From Pyxidicoccus xibeiensis (GTDB taxonomy: Bacteria > Myxococcota > Myxococcia > Myxococcales > Myxococcaceae): a DNA stretch of 64,000 nucleotides. Below the pieces are notes generated by a model, which was given only the letters and a program-made list of their open reading frames with translations, searched no databases and was not told the DNA's origin. The stretch is taken from assembly GCF_024198175.1 (NCBI RefSeq), contig NZ_JAJVKV010000008.1, forward strand, positions 310,001 through 374,000, given 5' to 3'. How positions within the stretch are numbered: position 1 is the first letter of the stretch; each line of letters starts with the position of its first letter. Positions 22,957 to 31,899 of this stretch are shown here, piece after piece. The position numbers and the translations under genes are program-made.

Positions 22957-25596
22957 GTGAGATACCCCTTCTTGTTGGTGCTGCTGGTCACCGGCTGTGT
23001 GGAGCGGCCAGAGCCGGACCACCCGGCTCCTGAGTCGGACGTCTCGGCCGGGACCGCCCCCTTCGACGCACCGCTGGAGGACACTTCCCAGGAGGCGACG
23101 GGCAGCTTCGCCGTGACGGCCACCGTCGACGTGGGTGGGCGCATCCACCATGCGCCCCAGGTGTGGGGGCTCAACACCCTGTGGACGGACCCCCGGGGCG
23201 CCCGGTCCATCAACGACGCGGGCACGCTGCCGGACGGCGGACGCCACGCGCCGCTCTCGCAAGACGCGGCCGTGGGCCTGTTCTTCTCCCGGTTCGACCG
23301 CGGCACCCCGGATGGCGGGCTCGCCAACCTGCGCCTCCTGGGCGCGCGGGACCTCCGCTACCCCGGCGGCTGCCCCGCGGACGACTACGAGCCGGCCCGC
23401 GCGGCCATCCCCACGAGCAACGACCCGGCGCTCCACCACGCCTACGCCGCCAATGGGGGCCATGCGGTGCACCAGGCCCTGACGCCGGGCGACCTGCTCC
23501 TCGTCGCGGAGCGGCTGGATGACGGCCGGGGCGTGACGGTGACGTGGCAGGTCAACGCCAATGTGCTCGGCGGCAACCCGTGCGGCAAGGCCGACCTCTA
23601 CCCTCCGGCGACGGGCACGGATGAGGCCATGAAGCGCACCCAGCGCAGGACCCGGCTGCTGGCGGACCTGGACAAGGTCATCGCCCAGTTCAAGAACGTG
23701 CCCGCCGGGCGCCTCGCCCGCCTGCGCGCCTTCGAGATTGGCAACGAGCAGTGGTCGGCCAGGACGACCGCCGAGGTGGACGCCTACTTCAGCTTCGCGG
23801 ACGCCGCCGCGGAGAAGCTGCGCACCGCCTTCCAGGACAAGCCGCTCATCTACCTGCAGGCCTACCCCGTTACCGGCAACAACCAGACGGGCAGCAGGGA
23901 CGCCGCCATCCAGGCCTACTGGGACCAGCAGGTCGCCGCGCGGCTGTACCGGCAATGCGGCGGCGGCTACTCCTGCTACGACGCCATCACCGACCACTAC
24001 TACGGCACCGCGCAGCAGGCCCCGGACGTCACCAACCTGGCCCACGTCGCCCCGCCCGGCATGGCGGCGCGCTGGGCCGCCCGCGAGCTGGTGGACGTGC
24101 TCCCCGCGTCACTCATCAAGTACTCGCCGAAGGCCGTCGCGGCCACCGAGTGGAACCTCAAGTGCTGGAGCACCGCGAGAACGGACGTCGTCAGGACCTA
24201 CGGCATCGACGAAGACCCCGCCTCCTGGTGGCCGGTCGCCAGCGCCAACGCGCTGGGCAGCATCACCGCCGCCACTCCGCCCGCCACGCTGAGCGGACAG
24301 GCCCTCAAGGTGACGATGCTCAAGCCCGCCAGCGGGCAGTCCTCCCACTATCTGGCGAGCCGGGAGATTCCGGTGAGCCCCACGGTGCCCACGAACCCGG
24401 GAGCCCAGGGCTACCTGAAGGCCGGCCGAAACGTGGTGCTGAGCACCCAGGTCTACGCGCCGCGTCCCGTGAACACCTATGTGCAGCTCTCCTGGCGGAT
24501 GCCCGATGGCACCTATGTCTACCCCGCCAGGTACTGGTGGCCGCGCCAGCTCAAGTCCGTGCCGGCGAGCACCTGGCGGCGCGTCGCCGTCCGCCCGGAC
24601 GAGGCCATCCCCGCGGGGGCCACCCACGTGCGCATCGAGCTGGGCGTATTGAAGTCGGCGGCGGATTGGGCCAGCGATGCGACCGACGTGGTGGCCTGGT
24701 TCGACGACATCTTCGTCGAGACGAACTGCGACGACATTGGCGGCAGGTGCAGCCGCGCGTCTCGCGCGACGGGAAGCAACCTGTCCGGCGGGACGCTGGA
24801 TCAGGCGCTGGCCCTCACGGAAGGCCTGCTGGCCATGGCCAGGCACGGCCAGCCGACCTCCGCCGCCCACCTCCACGTGCTGTCCAGCGGGGGCTACTAC
24901 CCTCCGAGCGGCACGGACTACGCGCCCCCCTTCGACACCATGGACCGTCAGGCCAGGGACTCCTGCGCCTTGTTCACACCGGATGACAAGGGCCGGCCGG
25001 ATGACGGCCCGCTGACCGCGGCGGGGCTGGCCTTCCAGTTCACCTCGCCCCTGGCGGCTGGAGATTCGTCCGTGGTGACGCTCGGGGCGGGCACGCCCAC
25101 CTTCACCGTGCCGCGCTACCTGGAGCGCCGCGACCTGGAGTGCACCGGCATCGCGTGCCTGCGGCCCTGCGAGGGCGCGCCCACCGAGGATGGCGGCACG
25201 AAGAAGATCTACCCGGTGAACTGCACGGCGAAGAAGGTGCCCGAGGTCAGCGTGTACGGGGGCATCGTCGAGAGCCAGCGCAAGGTCTACGCCTTCGTCA
25301 TCAACCGCCATGCGTCGCAGAGCGCGGCCATGGCACTCGACTTCACCGGAGGCCAGTACGTCGGCTTCTCGCGCTTCCTCAGCCAGCGCATCACCACGCT
25401 CCAGGGCACTCGCGGCTACCTCAGTCGCATCGACTATGCCGTCACCAATGCCGTCCCCGGCGTCCCCAGCGTCGTCACCCTCAAGCGCAATGAAATCACG
25501 GTGGGCACCACCGCCGGGACTCGGCCCGCGACCGGTACGAAGGTGGAGGTCATGGCCCCGCCCATGAGCGCCCTCCGCGTCGAGCTGGGCTACTGA
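22957..25596 (+). CDS. Secreted glycoside-hydrolase-like lipoprotein (879 aa)
   Basis: Lipoprotein signal L-L-V-L-L-V-T-G-C. The body resembles clan-A (beta/alpha)8 glycosidases such as GH51/GH39-type arabinofuranosidases. The N-terminal beta segment is followed by L-R-Y-P-G-G-C, an acid/base-like E in F-E-I-G-N-E-Q-W (about residue 262) and a candidate nucleophile in A-A-T-E-W-N-L (about residue 400). An insert of about residues 420-600 has CBM4_9/CIA30-like beta-sandwich character before the barrel resumes. The C-terminal 150 residues form a further beta domain. GTG start behind GGAGGA. Convergent with the NO-reductase gene, only 10 bp apart. Substrate cannot be named. Confidence 0.6.
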   Translation: MRYPFLLVLLVTGCVERPEPDHPAPESDVSAGTAPFDAPLEDTSQEATGSFAVTATVDVGGRIHHAPQVWGLNTLWTDPRGARSINDAGTLPDGGRHAPLSQDAAVGLFFSRFDRGTPDGGLANLRLLGARDLRYPGGCPADDYEPARAAIPTSNDPALHHAYAANGGHAVHQALTPGDLLLVAERLDDGRGVTVTWQVNANVLGGNPCGKADLYPPATGTDEAMKRTQRRTRLLADLDKVIAQFKNVPAGRLARLRAFEIGNEQWSARTTAEVDAYFSFADAAAEKLRTAFQDKPLIYLQAYPVTGNNQTGSRDAAIQAYWDQQVAARLYRQCGGGYSCYDAITDHYYGTAQQAPDVTNLAHVAPPGMAARWAARELVDVLPASLIKYSPKAVAATEWNLKCWSTARTDVVRTYGIDEDPASWWPVASANALGSITAATPPATLSGQALKVTMLKPASGQSSHYLASREIPVSPTVPTNPGAQGYLKAGRNVVLSTQVYAPRPVNTYVQLSWRMPDGTYVYPARYWWPRQLKSVPASTWRRVAVRPDEAIPAGATHVRIELGVLKSAADWASDATDVVAWFDDIFVETNCDDIGGRCSRASRATGSNLSGGTLDQALALTEGLLAMARHGQPTSAAHLHVLSSGGYYPPSGTDYAPPFDTMDRQARDSCALFTPDDKGRPDDGPLTAAGLAFQFTSPLAAGDSSVVTLGAGTPTFTVPRYLERRDLECTGIACLRPCEGAPTEDGGTKKIYPVNCTAKKVPEVSVYGGIVESQRKVYAFVINRHASQSAAMALDFTGGQYVGFSRFLSQRITTLQGTRGYLSRIDYAVTNAVPGVPSVVTLKRNEITVGTTAGTRPATGTKVEVMAPPMSALRVELGY

Positions 25597-25606
25597 GGCC
25601 CACCCT

Positions 25607-27871
25607 CTATGCTCGGGCCCCCAGGGGCTGGGGCTCGGCCACGGGGGCGTCGGCGCGCTCAATCGACCAGCCCGTCTGCAGGCCGAGGATGAACCAGGCC
25701 AGGCAGCCAGCGCCCAGGGCGAAGAGGGTGTCGCCCGGCGCGCGCAGCCAGCGCAGCGTGTTCATCAGCGGCGTCTGGAGGAACTCCGCGCTGCGCGCCC
25801 ACCACGTGCCCTGCTCGATGGCCGCCATCGTCTGGAGCACGCCAATGGGCAGCAGGGACATCACCGCCATCGCCAGCAGGCCGCCGTTGATGCACCAGAA
25901 GGCCCAGGCCAGCGGCTTCGTCTTCCACCGCTGCCCGGGCGCCATCATCCGCAGCGAGAAGAGCATCAGGGCAATGCCCAGCATGCCGTACACGCCGAAG
26001 AGGGCGGTGTGGCCGTGCAGCGGCGTCAGGTTGAGGCCCTGCATGAAGTAGAGGGCAATCGGCGGGTTGATGAGGAAGCCGAAGAGGCCCGCGCCCACGA
26101 GGTTCCAGAAGGCCACCGCGATGAAGAAGAGGATGGGCCAGCGGTACTGTGCCATCCACCCCTGCAGGCGCGAGAGGCGGATGTGGCTCCACACCTCGCG
26201 GCCCACCAACACCAGCGGCACCACCTCCAGCGCGCTGAACACCGAGCCGAGCGCCAGCGCAGACACCGGCGAGCCCGAGAAGTACAGGTGGTGGAAGGTG
26301 CCGACGATGCCACCCGCCAGGAAGATGATGGTGGCGAAGAGCACCGCCGGCGTGGCCACCCGCGCGGAGATGACGCCCAGCCGGGTGAAGAGGAACGCCA
26401 TCACCACCGTGGCGAACACCTCGAAGAAGCCCTCCACCCACAGGTGCACCACCCACCAGCGCCAGTACTCCACCATGCTCATGTGGCTGCGCTGCCCGTA
26501 CATCAGCCCCGCGCCGTAGAAGGCGGCAATGGCCACCGAGGAGATGACGAAGAGCACCGTCAGCGGGCGTCCCTCGGTGGGCTTCTTGAGGGCGGGGAGG
26601 ATGGCGCGGGCCGTGAGGAAGAGCCACACGAAGAGCCCCACGAAGAGGAACGCCTGCCAGAAGCGGCCGAGGTCCACGTACTCCCAGCCCTGGTGGCCGA
26701 ACCAGTACCAGGTGTCCTCGCCGAGCTTGTGCTGGATGGAGGCCCACTGCCCGAAGAGCGCGCCCACCACGATGATGAGCAGGCAGATGAAGAGGAAGTT
26801 CACGCCGAGCTTCTGGTGCTTCGGCTCCACGCCGCTCACCGCCGGTCCCACGAAGAGGCCCGTGGCCAGCCAGGCCGTCGCAATCCAGAAGATGCCCACC
26901 TGTGTGTGCCAACTGCGCGTCACCGCGTAGGGCAGGTACTTCGCGAGCGGGATGCCGTAGAAGCCATCCCCCTCCACGCCGAAGTGCGCCGTGAGGATGC
27001 CCAGGACAATCTGCGCGAGGAAGAGCGCCACCACCACGAGGAAGTACTTGCCCGTGGCGCGCTGGCTCGGCGTGAGCTTCATGCCGGCGAACGGGTCCCT
27101 GGCGGGCGGGGCCTCCTCGGGCTCCTCGGGACGGCGGCTCATGTACCAGACGAGCGCGCCGATGCCGGCCAGCAGCAGCACCACCGACGCGATGCTCCAC
27201 ATGGTGGAGCCCGGCGTGGGCACGTTGCCCACCAGGGGCTCGTGCGGCCAGTTCTGCGTGTAGCTGATGCTCTGCCCGGGCCGGTTCGTCGAGGCCGCCC
27301 AGCTCGTCCACCAGAAGAAGGCATTGAGGTCCGCCAGCTTCGCCGGGTCACTGAGCGCGCCCGCGGGGATGGCGTAGGCGTGCCGGCCGTTGCTGAAGAC
27401 GTCCGAGTAGTGCGCCGCGTTGGAGATGAACGCCTCGGCGCGCAGGGGCTCTATCGTGACGGTGTCCGCCTTCGCGTCATGGGTGTTGGTGCGCATCATC
27501 CCCGTGAGCCGCGCGCGCAGGGCCCCCTGCCGCTCGGCCGAGGCGCTCGCGTAGTCCGGGGCACCCTCGGCGCGGGCCCAGGTGTCGAGCAGGAAGACGC
27601 TCTCGCGGTGCAGCCAGTCCGCGCTCCAGTCCGGCGCGGTGTAGGCGCCGTGGCCCCACACCGAGCCCACCTGCTGGCCACCGATGGACTGCCACGCGTT
27701 CTGCCCACGGAGGATGGCCTCGCCGTCGAAGAGGAGGCGGCCGTCCGTGGTGAGGACCTTCGAGGGGATGGGCGGCTTCTCGCGCTGGATGTGGACGCCT
27801 CCTGCGCCCAGGACGAGGAAGCAGAGGACGAAAACGGCCGCGAGCGCGAGCCAGAGTTTCTTGTGGCGCAT
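25607..27871 (-). CDS. norZ: Quinol-dependent nitric oxide reductase qNor (754 aa)
   Basis: Single-subunit NO reductase, 2 NO to N2O at the cytoplasmic membrane using quinol. Start at the ATG at 27871 (GGAG site eight bases upstream); the longer frame adds a leader without signal. N-terminal TM, then a periplasmic cytochrome-c-like domain without haem motif (W-G-H-G-A-Y-T-A-P-D-W-S-A-D-W-L-H-R-E near residue 75, a strong qNor mark). Then about 13 TM helices carry the haem-copper-oxidase His ligands (for example Y-W-R-W-W-V-V-H-L-W-V-E-G and H-H-L-Y-F-S-G). Convergent with the glycosidase gene; promoter side faces the NsrR-like box at 27997-28019. Confidence 0.94.
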   Translation of the reverse strand: MRHKKLWLALAAVFVLCFLVLGAGGVHIQREKPPIPSKVLTTDGRLLFDGEAILRGQNAWQSIGGQQVGSVWGHGAYTAPDWSADWLHRESVFLLDTWARAEGAPDYASASAERQGALRARLTGMMRTNTHDAKADTVTIEPLRAEAFISNAAHYSDVFSNGRHAYAIPAGALSDPAKLADLNAFFWWTSWAASTNRPGQSISYTQNWPHEPLVGNVPTPGSTMWSIASVVLLLAGIGALVWYMSRRPEEPEEAPPARDPFAGMKLTPSQRATGKYFLVVVALFLAQIVLGILTAHFGVEGDGFYGIPLAKYLPYAVTRSWHTQVGIFWIATAWLATGLFVGPAVSGVEPKHQKLGVNFLFICLLIIVVGALFGQWASIQHKLGEDTWYWFGHQGWEYVDLGRFWQAFLFVGLFVWLFLTARAILPALKKPTEGRPLTVLFVISSVAIAAFYGAGLMYGQRSHMSMVEYWRWWVVHLWVEGFFEVFATVVMAFLFTRLGVISARVATPAVLFATIIFLAGGIVGTFHHLYFSGSPVSALALGSVFSALEVVPLVLVGREVWSHIRLSRLQGWMAQYRWPILFFIAVAFWNLVGAGLFGFLINPPIALYFMQGLNLTPLHGHTALFGVYGMLGIALMLFSLRMMAPGQRWKTKPLAWAFWCINGGLLAMAVMSLLPIGVLQTMAAIEQGTWWARSAEFLQTPLMNTLRWLRAPGDTLFALGAGCLAWFILGLQTGWSIERADAPVAEPQPLGARA

Positions 27872-27996
27872 GCGAATTCTCCGAGCGGGGACTTCTTGAT
27901 GGAAGGGCGTAGAGCAACCGCCGTTCCAACCCGCGCTCCCTCGGAGACTCCCGCCCCGGCCCTGCATGGGATGCGTCCGGCGTCCGGTTCGCGCAA

Positions 27997-28019
27997 AAGA
28001 TGCATTTTTAATGCATCTT
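27997..28019. promoter_or_regulatory. NsrR-type operator between qNor and divergent gene
   Basis: Two 11-mers, AAGATGCATTT (27997-28007) and TAATGCATCTT (28009-28019), form a near-perfect palindrome around base 28008. They match the 11-1-11 NsrR operator pattern (AAGATGYATTT-n-AAATRCATCTT) at 21 of 22 positions. The site lies 125 bp before qNor and 47 bp before the membrane protein gene, so a NO-relieved repressor probably controls both directions. Confidence 0.8.
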
Positions 28020-28066
28020 TAGAGGGAGCCGGAGCAGGTGGGCTGGAGCTTGCACCGGGGAGGGGC

Positions 28067-29275
28067 ATGAACCGCTTCCTCCGGCTCGCCCTCGGCTTCT
28101 ACCTGCTGGCCACGGCCCTCGGCCTCCTGCTGCGCGTGGCCTTCGTGCAGCGGGTGGCGGGCCTGGACTTCTCGCATGCGCTCCACGCGCACTCGCACAC
28201 GCTCTACTTCGGGTGGGTGGGGCTGGCCGTCTTCGTCCTGGCCTTCGAGCGCGTCGGCGCCCGGGGGCGCGCGGTCTCCGCCGTGCTGTGGAGCATCGCC
28301 GCCATCTCGCTCGCCAGCTTCCTCTCCTTCCTCGAAGGGGGCTATTCGCGGGCCTCCATCATCATCTCCTCCGTCGCGCTGGGCGTGTGGCTGGCCGCCG
28401 CGGCCCTGTGGTGGCGCCGCGCGAGGGGCCGCCAGGGCGTGGACGTGGCCTTCCTGCGCGTGGGCGTCGTCTACCTCGTGCTCGCGGTGGCCGCGGCGCT
28501 GGCGCGGGTGGGGCTGATGGTGGCGAAGGTGGGAGGACCGCAGGGAGGGCGGCTCGCCGTGTTCGCCTTCCTCCACTGCTTCGCGGGCTTCTTCCTCTTC
28601 TGCCTCATGGGCCTGCTCGTCGCCGAGGCGCCCCGCCTGGGCGCGCGCTTCGACGAGGCGCGGCTGCGGCGGCAGCTGTGCGTCATGGCGCCGCTCGCGT
28701 GGCTCACCTTTCCCCTCGGGGTGGAGGGCGGGGCTTCGGGGGGGCTGGGCCTCGTGGCGCGCGCGGCGGCCCTCGTCCTGCTCTATCCGGGCGCGCTGTG
28801 GGCGTGGAACCTCTGGCGGGCCGCCGAGGGCGCCGGACGCACCGTGCGCGGGGGCCTGCGCTGGCTGGCCGTGTGGTTCGTCCTCAAGCTGGGCATGGAG
28901 GGCGCGGGCGCGCTCGGCCTCGCCGCGTGGGCGGTGCGCGCGCGCCACCCCACCATCCTCTTCCTCCATGTGGTGCTGCTCGGCGTCATCACCGGCGGGC
29001 TGCTGCTGCTGGTGCTGCCGAGGCTCGGCCGGAGCCTGTCGCCCGCCCTCACGCTGCACCACCTGGGCCTCGCGGGGATGAGCACGGGGCTGGCGCTCAC
29101 GAGCCTCGCGGGACTCGGGCTGCCGGCGCTGGTGCGGCCCGGTCTCCTGCTCGCCGCGGCGGGCGGAGGCGGCATCGTGCTCGCCTGCCTCGGCTTCACG
29201 CTCGGGGCCGCGCGGCCCCTCCAGCATGCATGCGCTGCGCTCATGACCAGCCGGGCGCGAAAAAGTTGCACTTAA
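28067..29275 (+). CDS. Polytopic membrane protein of the NO regulon, haem-copper-oxidase subunit I-like (402 aa)
   Basis: About twelve TM helices across 402 residues, almost no soluble part. The early His-rich helix H-A-L-H-A-H-S-H-T-L-Y-F-G-W-V-G recalls the proteins distantly related to haem-copper oxidase subunit I (COG3278-like); a second candidate ligand is H-C-F-A-G-F. It does not show the NnrS R-x-H pattern. ATG at 28067 behind GGGGAGGGG. It is transcribed away from qNor under a shared NsrR-like box, so a role in NO sensing, transport or detoxification is inferred. The 3' end overlaps the second NsrR-like box. Confidence 0.6.
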   Translation: MNRFLRLALGFYLLATALGLLLRVAFVQRVAGLDFSHALHAHSHTLYFGWVGLAVFVLAFERVGARGRAVSAVLWSIAAISLASFLSFLEGGYSRASIIISSVALGVWLAAAALWWRRARGRQGVDVAFLRVGVVYLVLAVAAALARVGLMVAKVGGPQGGRLAVFAFLHCFAGFFLFCLMGLLVAEAPRLGARFDEARLRRQLCVMAPLAWLTFPLGVEGGASGGLGLVARAAALVLLYPGALWAWNLWRAAEGAGRTVRGGLRWLAVWFVLKLGMEGAGALGLAAWAVRARHPTILFLHVVLLGVITGGLLLLVLPRLGRSLSPALTLHHLGLAGMSTGLALTSLAGLGLPALVRPGLLLAAAGGGGIVLACLGFTLGAARPLQHACAALMTSRARKSCT

Positions 29276-29285
29276 GATGCATGTT
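29263..29285. promoter_or_regulatory. Second, weaker NsrR-type box upstream of cytochrome c/nos genes
   Basis: AAGTTGCACTT (29263-29273) and AGATGCATGTT (29275-29285) fit the 11-1-11 NsrR pattern at 18 of 22 positions. The box overlaps the last codons of the upstream gene and is 98 bp before the cytochrome c start, a sensible operator position for the cytochrome-nosZ transcript. Confidence 0.55.
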
Positions 29286-29382
29286 TCATGGGTGCCTCCC
29301 AGGAGAGGCCGCCTTCGAGCGCCCTGGCACGGGCCTCGCAGTGGGTGGCGGCGGGGACGGACCTTTTCCGGAGAGGCCTTTC

Positions 29383-29823
29383 ATGGATGACAGTCACGCG
29401 AAGACGAGGTGGGTCGCGGCGCTGGCCGCGGGTGTGCTCTTCACGGCGGGGTGCACGGAGAAGCAGGAGGCGCCGGCCGCGAGCGCGCCCTCGGTGCAGG
29501 CCCTCGCGGCCGGAGGCGCGGAGGTGACGCCGGCCGTCCTCGCGGAGGCCGAGAGCGTCTTCGCCAACCGCTGCACCCCGTGCCACGGCCCGCGAGGGGC
29601 AGGGGACGGCCCCGCGTCCGCCGGCCTCACGCCGCCACCGCGCAACCTCCAGGACAAGGCCTGGCAGGGGCAGGTGAGTGACGAGCACCTCGAGCGAATC
29701 ATCGCCTACGGCGGCGGTGCGGTGGGCCGCAGCCCCGCGATGCCGCCCAACCCGGACCTGGCGGACAAGCCCGTGCTGAAGGGCCTGCGCCAGCACATCC
29801 GCACCCTCGCAGAGGCGAAGTAG
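29383..29823 (+). CDS. Monohaem cytochrome c lipoprotein (146 aa)
   Basis: Small exported class I-like cytochrome c. Lipoprotein signal A-A-G-V-L-F-T-A-G-C; single haem motif C-T-P-C-H-G (about residue 65) with G-A-G-D-G-P, and a Met ligand candidate in P-A-M-P-P-N-P-D. GGAGAGG site before the ATG at 29383. Located 85 bp upstream of nosZ, it is a natural electron donor to N2O reductase, as cytochromes in clade II nos clusters usually are. That role is inferred from position. Confidence 0.82.
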   Translation: MDDSHAKTRWVAALAAGVLFTAGCTEKQEAPAASAPSVQALAAGGAEVTPAVLAEAESVFANRCTPCHGPRGAGDGPASAGLTPPPRNLQDKAWQGQVSDEHLERIIAYGGGAVGRSPAMPPNPDLADKPVLKGLRQHIRTLAEAK

Positions 29824-29908
29824 GCGCCCCGCTCCCGAAGACACGGCTTCGACGTACGCACGGTGCCGCGGCCCTCTCCCGGGCGGCGGTGAACAGGAGA
29901 GGACTGTC

Positions 29909-31888
29909 ATGACATCAGGCAGGAAGTGGTGGAGATGGGCCGCGTCGGCGTTGCTACCCCTGGCGCTCGCGTGCACCCGTGAAACGGGCCCGGAAGGCGC
30001 CGCGACCGCCGGGGCCTCGGCGCTCGGGGGCGGCAGCTCGCTGGCGGAGCTGATGCAGAAGCGCGGGCTCAACGAGGCGGACGTCGTCGCCGCGCTGAAG
30101 ACGTACACGCCCTCGGGCAAGCACGACGAGTACTACCTCTTCGCCTCGGGAGGCCACGGCGGCAACCTCATCGTCATCGGGGTGCCGAGCATGCGCATCC
30201 TCAAATACATCGGCGTCTTCACGCCCGAGCCGTGGCAGGGCTACGGGTATGGGGACCAGACGATGGAGCTGCTCAAGCAGGGCAGCCGCGACGGGAAGAT
30301 GCTCACCTGGGGTGACATGCACCACCCGGCGCTCTCCGAGAGCGCGGGCGAGTACGACGGCCAGTACCTCTTCGTCAACGACAAGGCCAACCCGCGCGTC
30401 GCCGTCGTCTCGCTCAGGGACTTCGCCACCACGCAGATTGTCGCCAGCGAGCTGATCGAGAGCGAGCACGGCTCCACCTTCGTCACGCCCGACACCGACT
30501 ACGTCATCGAGACGAGCCAGTACCCCGCGCCCCTGGGCGGCAGGTACGCGGACGTGACGAAGTTCAACGACGAGTACCGGGGCGCCACCATCTTCTGGAA
30601 GTTCGACCGCGCCCGGGGCCGCATCGTCCCCGAGGAGTCCTGGGCGATGGAGCTGCCGCCGTACATGCAGGACCTGGCGGACGCCGGGAAGCTGGTGAGT
30701 GACGGCTACGTCTTCATCAACTCCATCAACACCGAGCGCGCCTACGGTGGAAACCTGGAGGGCAACCCTCCGCTCGAGTCCGGCGTGTCGCAGAACGACA
30801 TGGACTACCTGCACGTCATCAACTGGAAGAAGGCGGAGCAGGTGGTGAAGGCGGGCAGGACGAAGGTGATTGCCGGCATGCGCGTCATTGCGCTGGAGAC
30901 GGCGGTAGCCGAGGGCCTGCTCCACTTCGTGCCCGAGCCCAAGAGCCCGCACGGCGTGGACGTGACGCCGGACGGGAAGGACATCGTCGTCGGTGGCAAG
31001 CTGGACACGCACGCCACCGTCTTCAGCTTCGAGAAGATAAAGGCCCTCATCGCGGCGAACACCTTCGTGGGCAAGGACCCGTATGGCGTGCCCATCCTCC
31101 CGTTCCAGGAGGCCATCCGCGGGCAGTGTGAAATCGGGCTCGGGCCCCTGCACACCCAGTTCGACAACGAGGGCTTCGCGTACACCTCGGTCTTCATCGA
31201 GTCGAAGGTCGCCAAGTGGTCGCTCAAGGACCTGAAGCTCGTGGACAAGCTCTCCACGCACTACAACATCGGCCACCTCGTGGCGGCCGAGGGCGACACC
31301 GTCAGTCCGGACGGCCGGTTCCTCGTCGCGATGAACAAGTGGGCCATCGACCGCTTCGCGCCGGTGGGCCCGCTGCTGCCGCAGAACTTCCAGCTCATCG
31401 ACCCGGTGGGCCCGAAGATGCAGATGCTCTACGACGCGCCCATTCCGCTCGGCGAGCCGCACTACGCGCAGATGATCAAGGCGGACAAGATAAAGCCCGT
31501 CGAAATCTACAAGCCGGCGGGCATGAACGCGCTCACCCACGAGAAGGACCCGTTCGCGGTGGAGGGCGGCAAGGAGCGGATTGAGCGCAAGCCGGACGGG
31601 GTGCACGTCTACATGACGGCGGTGCGCAGCCACTTCACCCCGGACATCATCCGCGTGAAGCAGGGCGACACCGTGCACCTGCACATCACCAACATCGAGC
31701 AGGCCAAGGACGCCACGCACGGCTTCACCGTCGGCTCGCAGAACATCCACGTGAGCCTGGAGCCGGGCAAGCACGCCAACGTCACCTTCGTGGCGGACAA
31801 GCCGGGCGTCTACCCCATGTACTGCACCGAGTTCTGCTCGGCGCTGCACCTGGAGATGGCAGGCTACTTCCTCGTCGAGCCGAAGTAG
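29909..31888 (+). CDS. nosZ: Nitrous-oxide reductase NosZ, lipoprotein/Sec type (clade II-like, 659 aa)
   Basis: Periplasmic copper enzyme, N2O to N2. The N-terminus is a Sec lipoprotein signal ending L-A-L-A-C22, not a twin-arginine leader, which places it with clade II (atypical) NosZ. A seven-bladed propeller carries CuZ His candidates H83 (G-G-H-G-G) and H138/H139 (D-M-H-H-P), with further His in H-G-V-D-V, H-T-Q-F, H-Y-N-I-G-H and H-Y-A-Q. The C-terminal cupredoxin domain has the CuA motif C639-T-E-F-C643-S-A-L-H647-L-E-M650. AGGAGAGG precedes the ATG. First gene of the nosZDFLY run. Confidence 0.95.
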   Translation: MTSGRKWWRWAASALLPLALACTRETGPEGAATAGASALGGGSSLAELMQKRGLNEADVVAALKTYTPSGKHDEYYLFASGGHGGNLIVIGVPSMRILKYIGVFTPEPWQGYGYGDQTMELLKQGSRDGKMLTWGDMHHPALSESAGEYDGQYLFVNDKANPRVAVVSLRDFATTQIVASELIESEHGSTFVTPDTDYVIETSQYPAPLGGRYADVTKFNDEYRGATIFWKFDRARGRIVPEESWAMELPPYMQDLADAGKLVSDGYVFINSINTERAYGGNLEGNPPLESGVSQNDMDYLHVINWKKAEQVVKAGRTKVIAGMRVIALETAVAEGLLHFVPEPKSPHGVDVTPDGKDIVVGGKLDTHATVFSFEKIKALIAANTFVGKDPYGVPILPFQEAIRGQCEIGLGPLHTQFDNEGFAYTSVFIESKVAKWSLKDLKLVDKLSTHYNIGHLVAAEGDTVSPDGRFLVAMNKWAIDRFAPVGPLLPQNFQLIDPVGPKMQMLYDAPIPLGEPHYAQMIKADKIKPVEIYKPAGMNALTHEKDPFAVEGGKERIERKPDGVHVYMTAVRSHFTPDIIRVKQGDTVHLHITNIEQAKDATHGFTVGSQNIHVSLEPGKHANVTFVADKPGVYPMYCTEFCSALHLEMAGYFLVEPK

Positions 31889-31899
31889 GAGCACGCGCC

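Noticed and set aside
26009..28066. Long plus-strand extension before the 12-TM protein
   Set aside because: Antisense of qNor; the real start at 28067 has a strong ribosome site.
28067..29275. Naming this gene nnrS
   Set aside because: TM count and context fit, but the characteristic NnrS residues were not seen.
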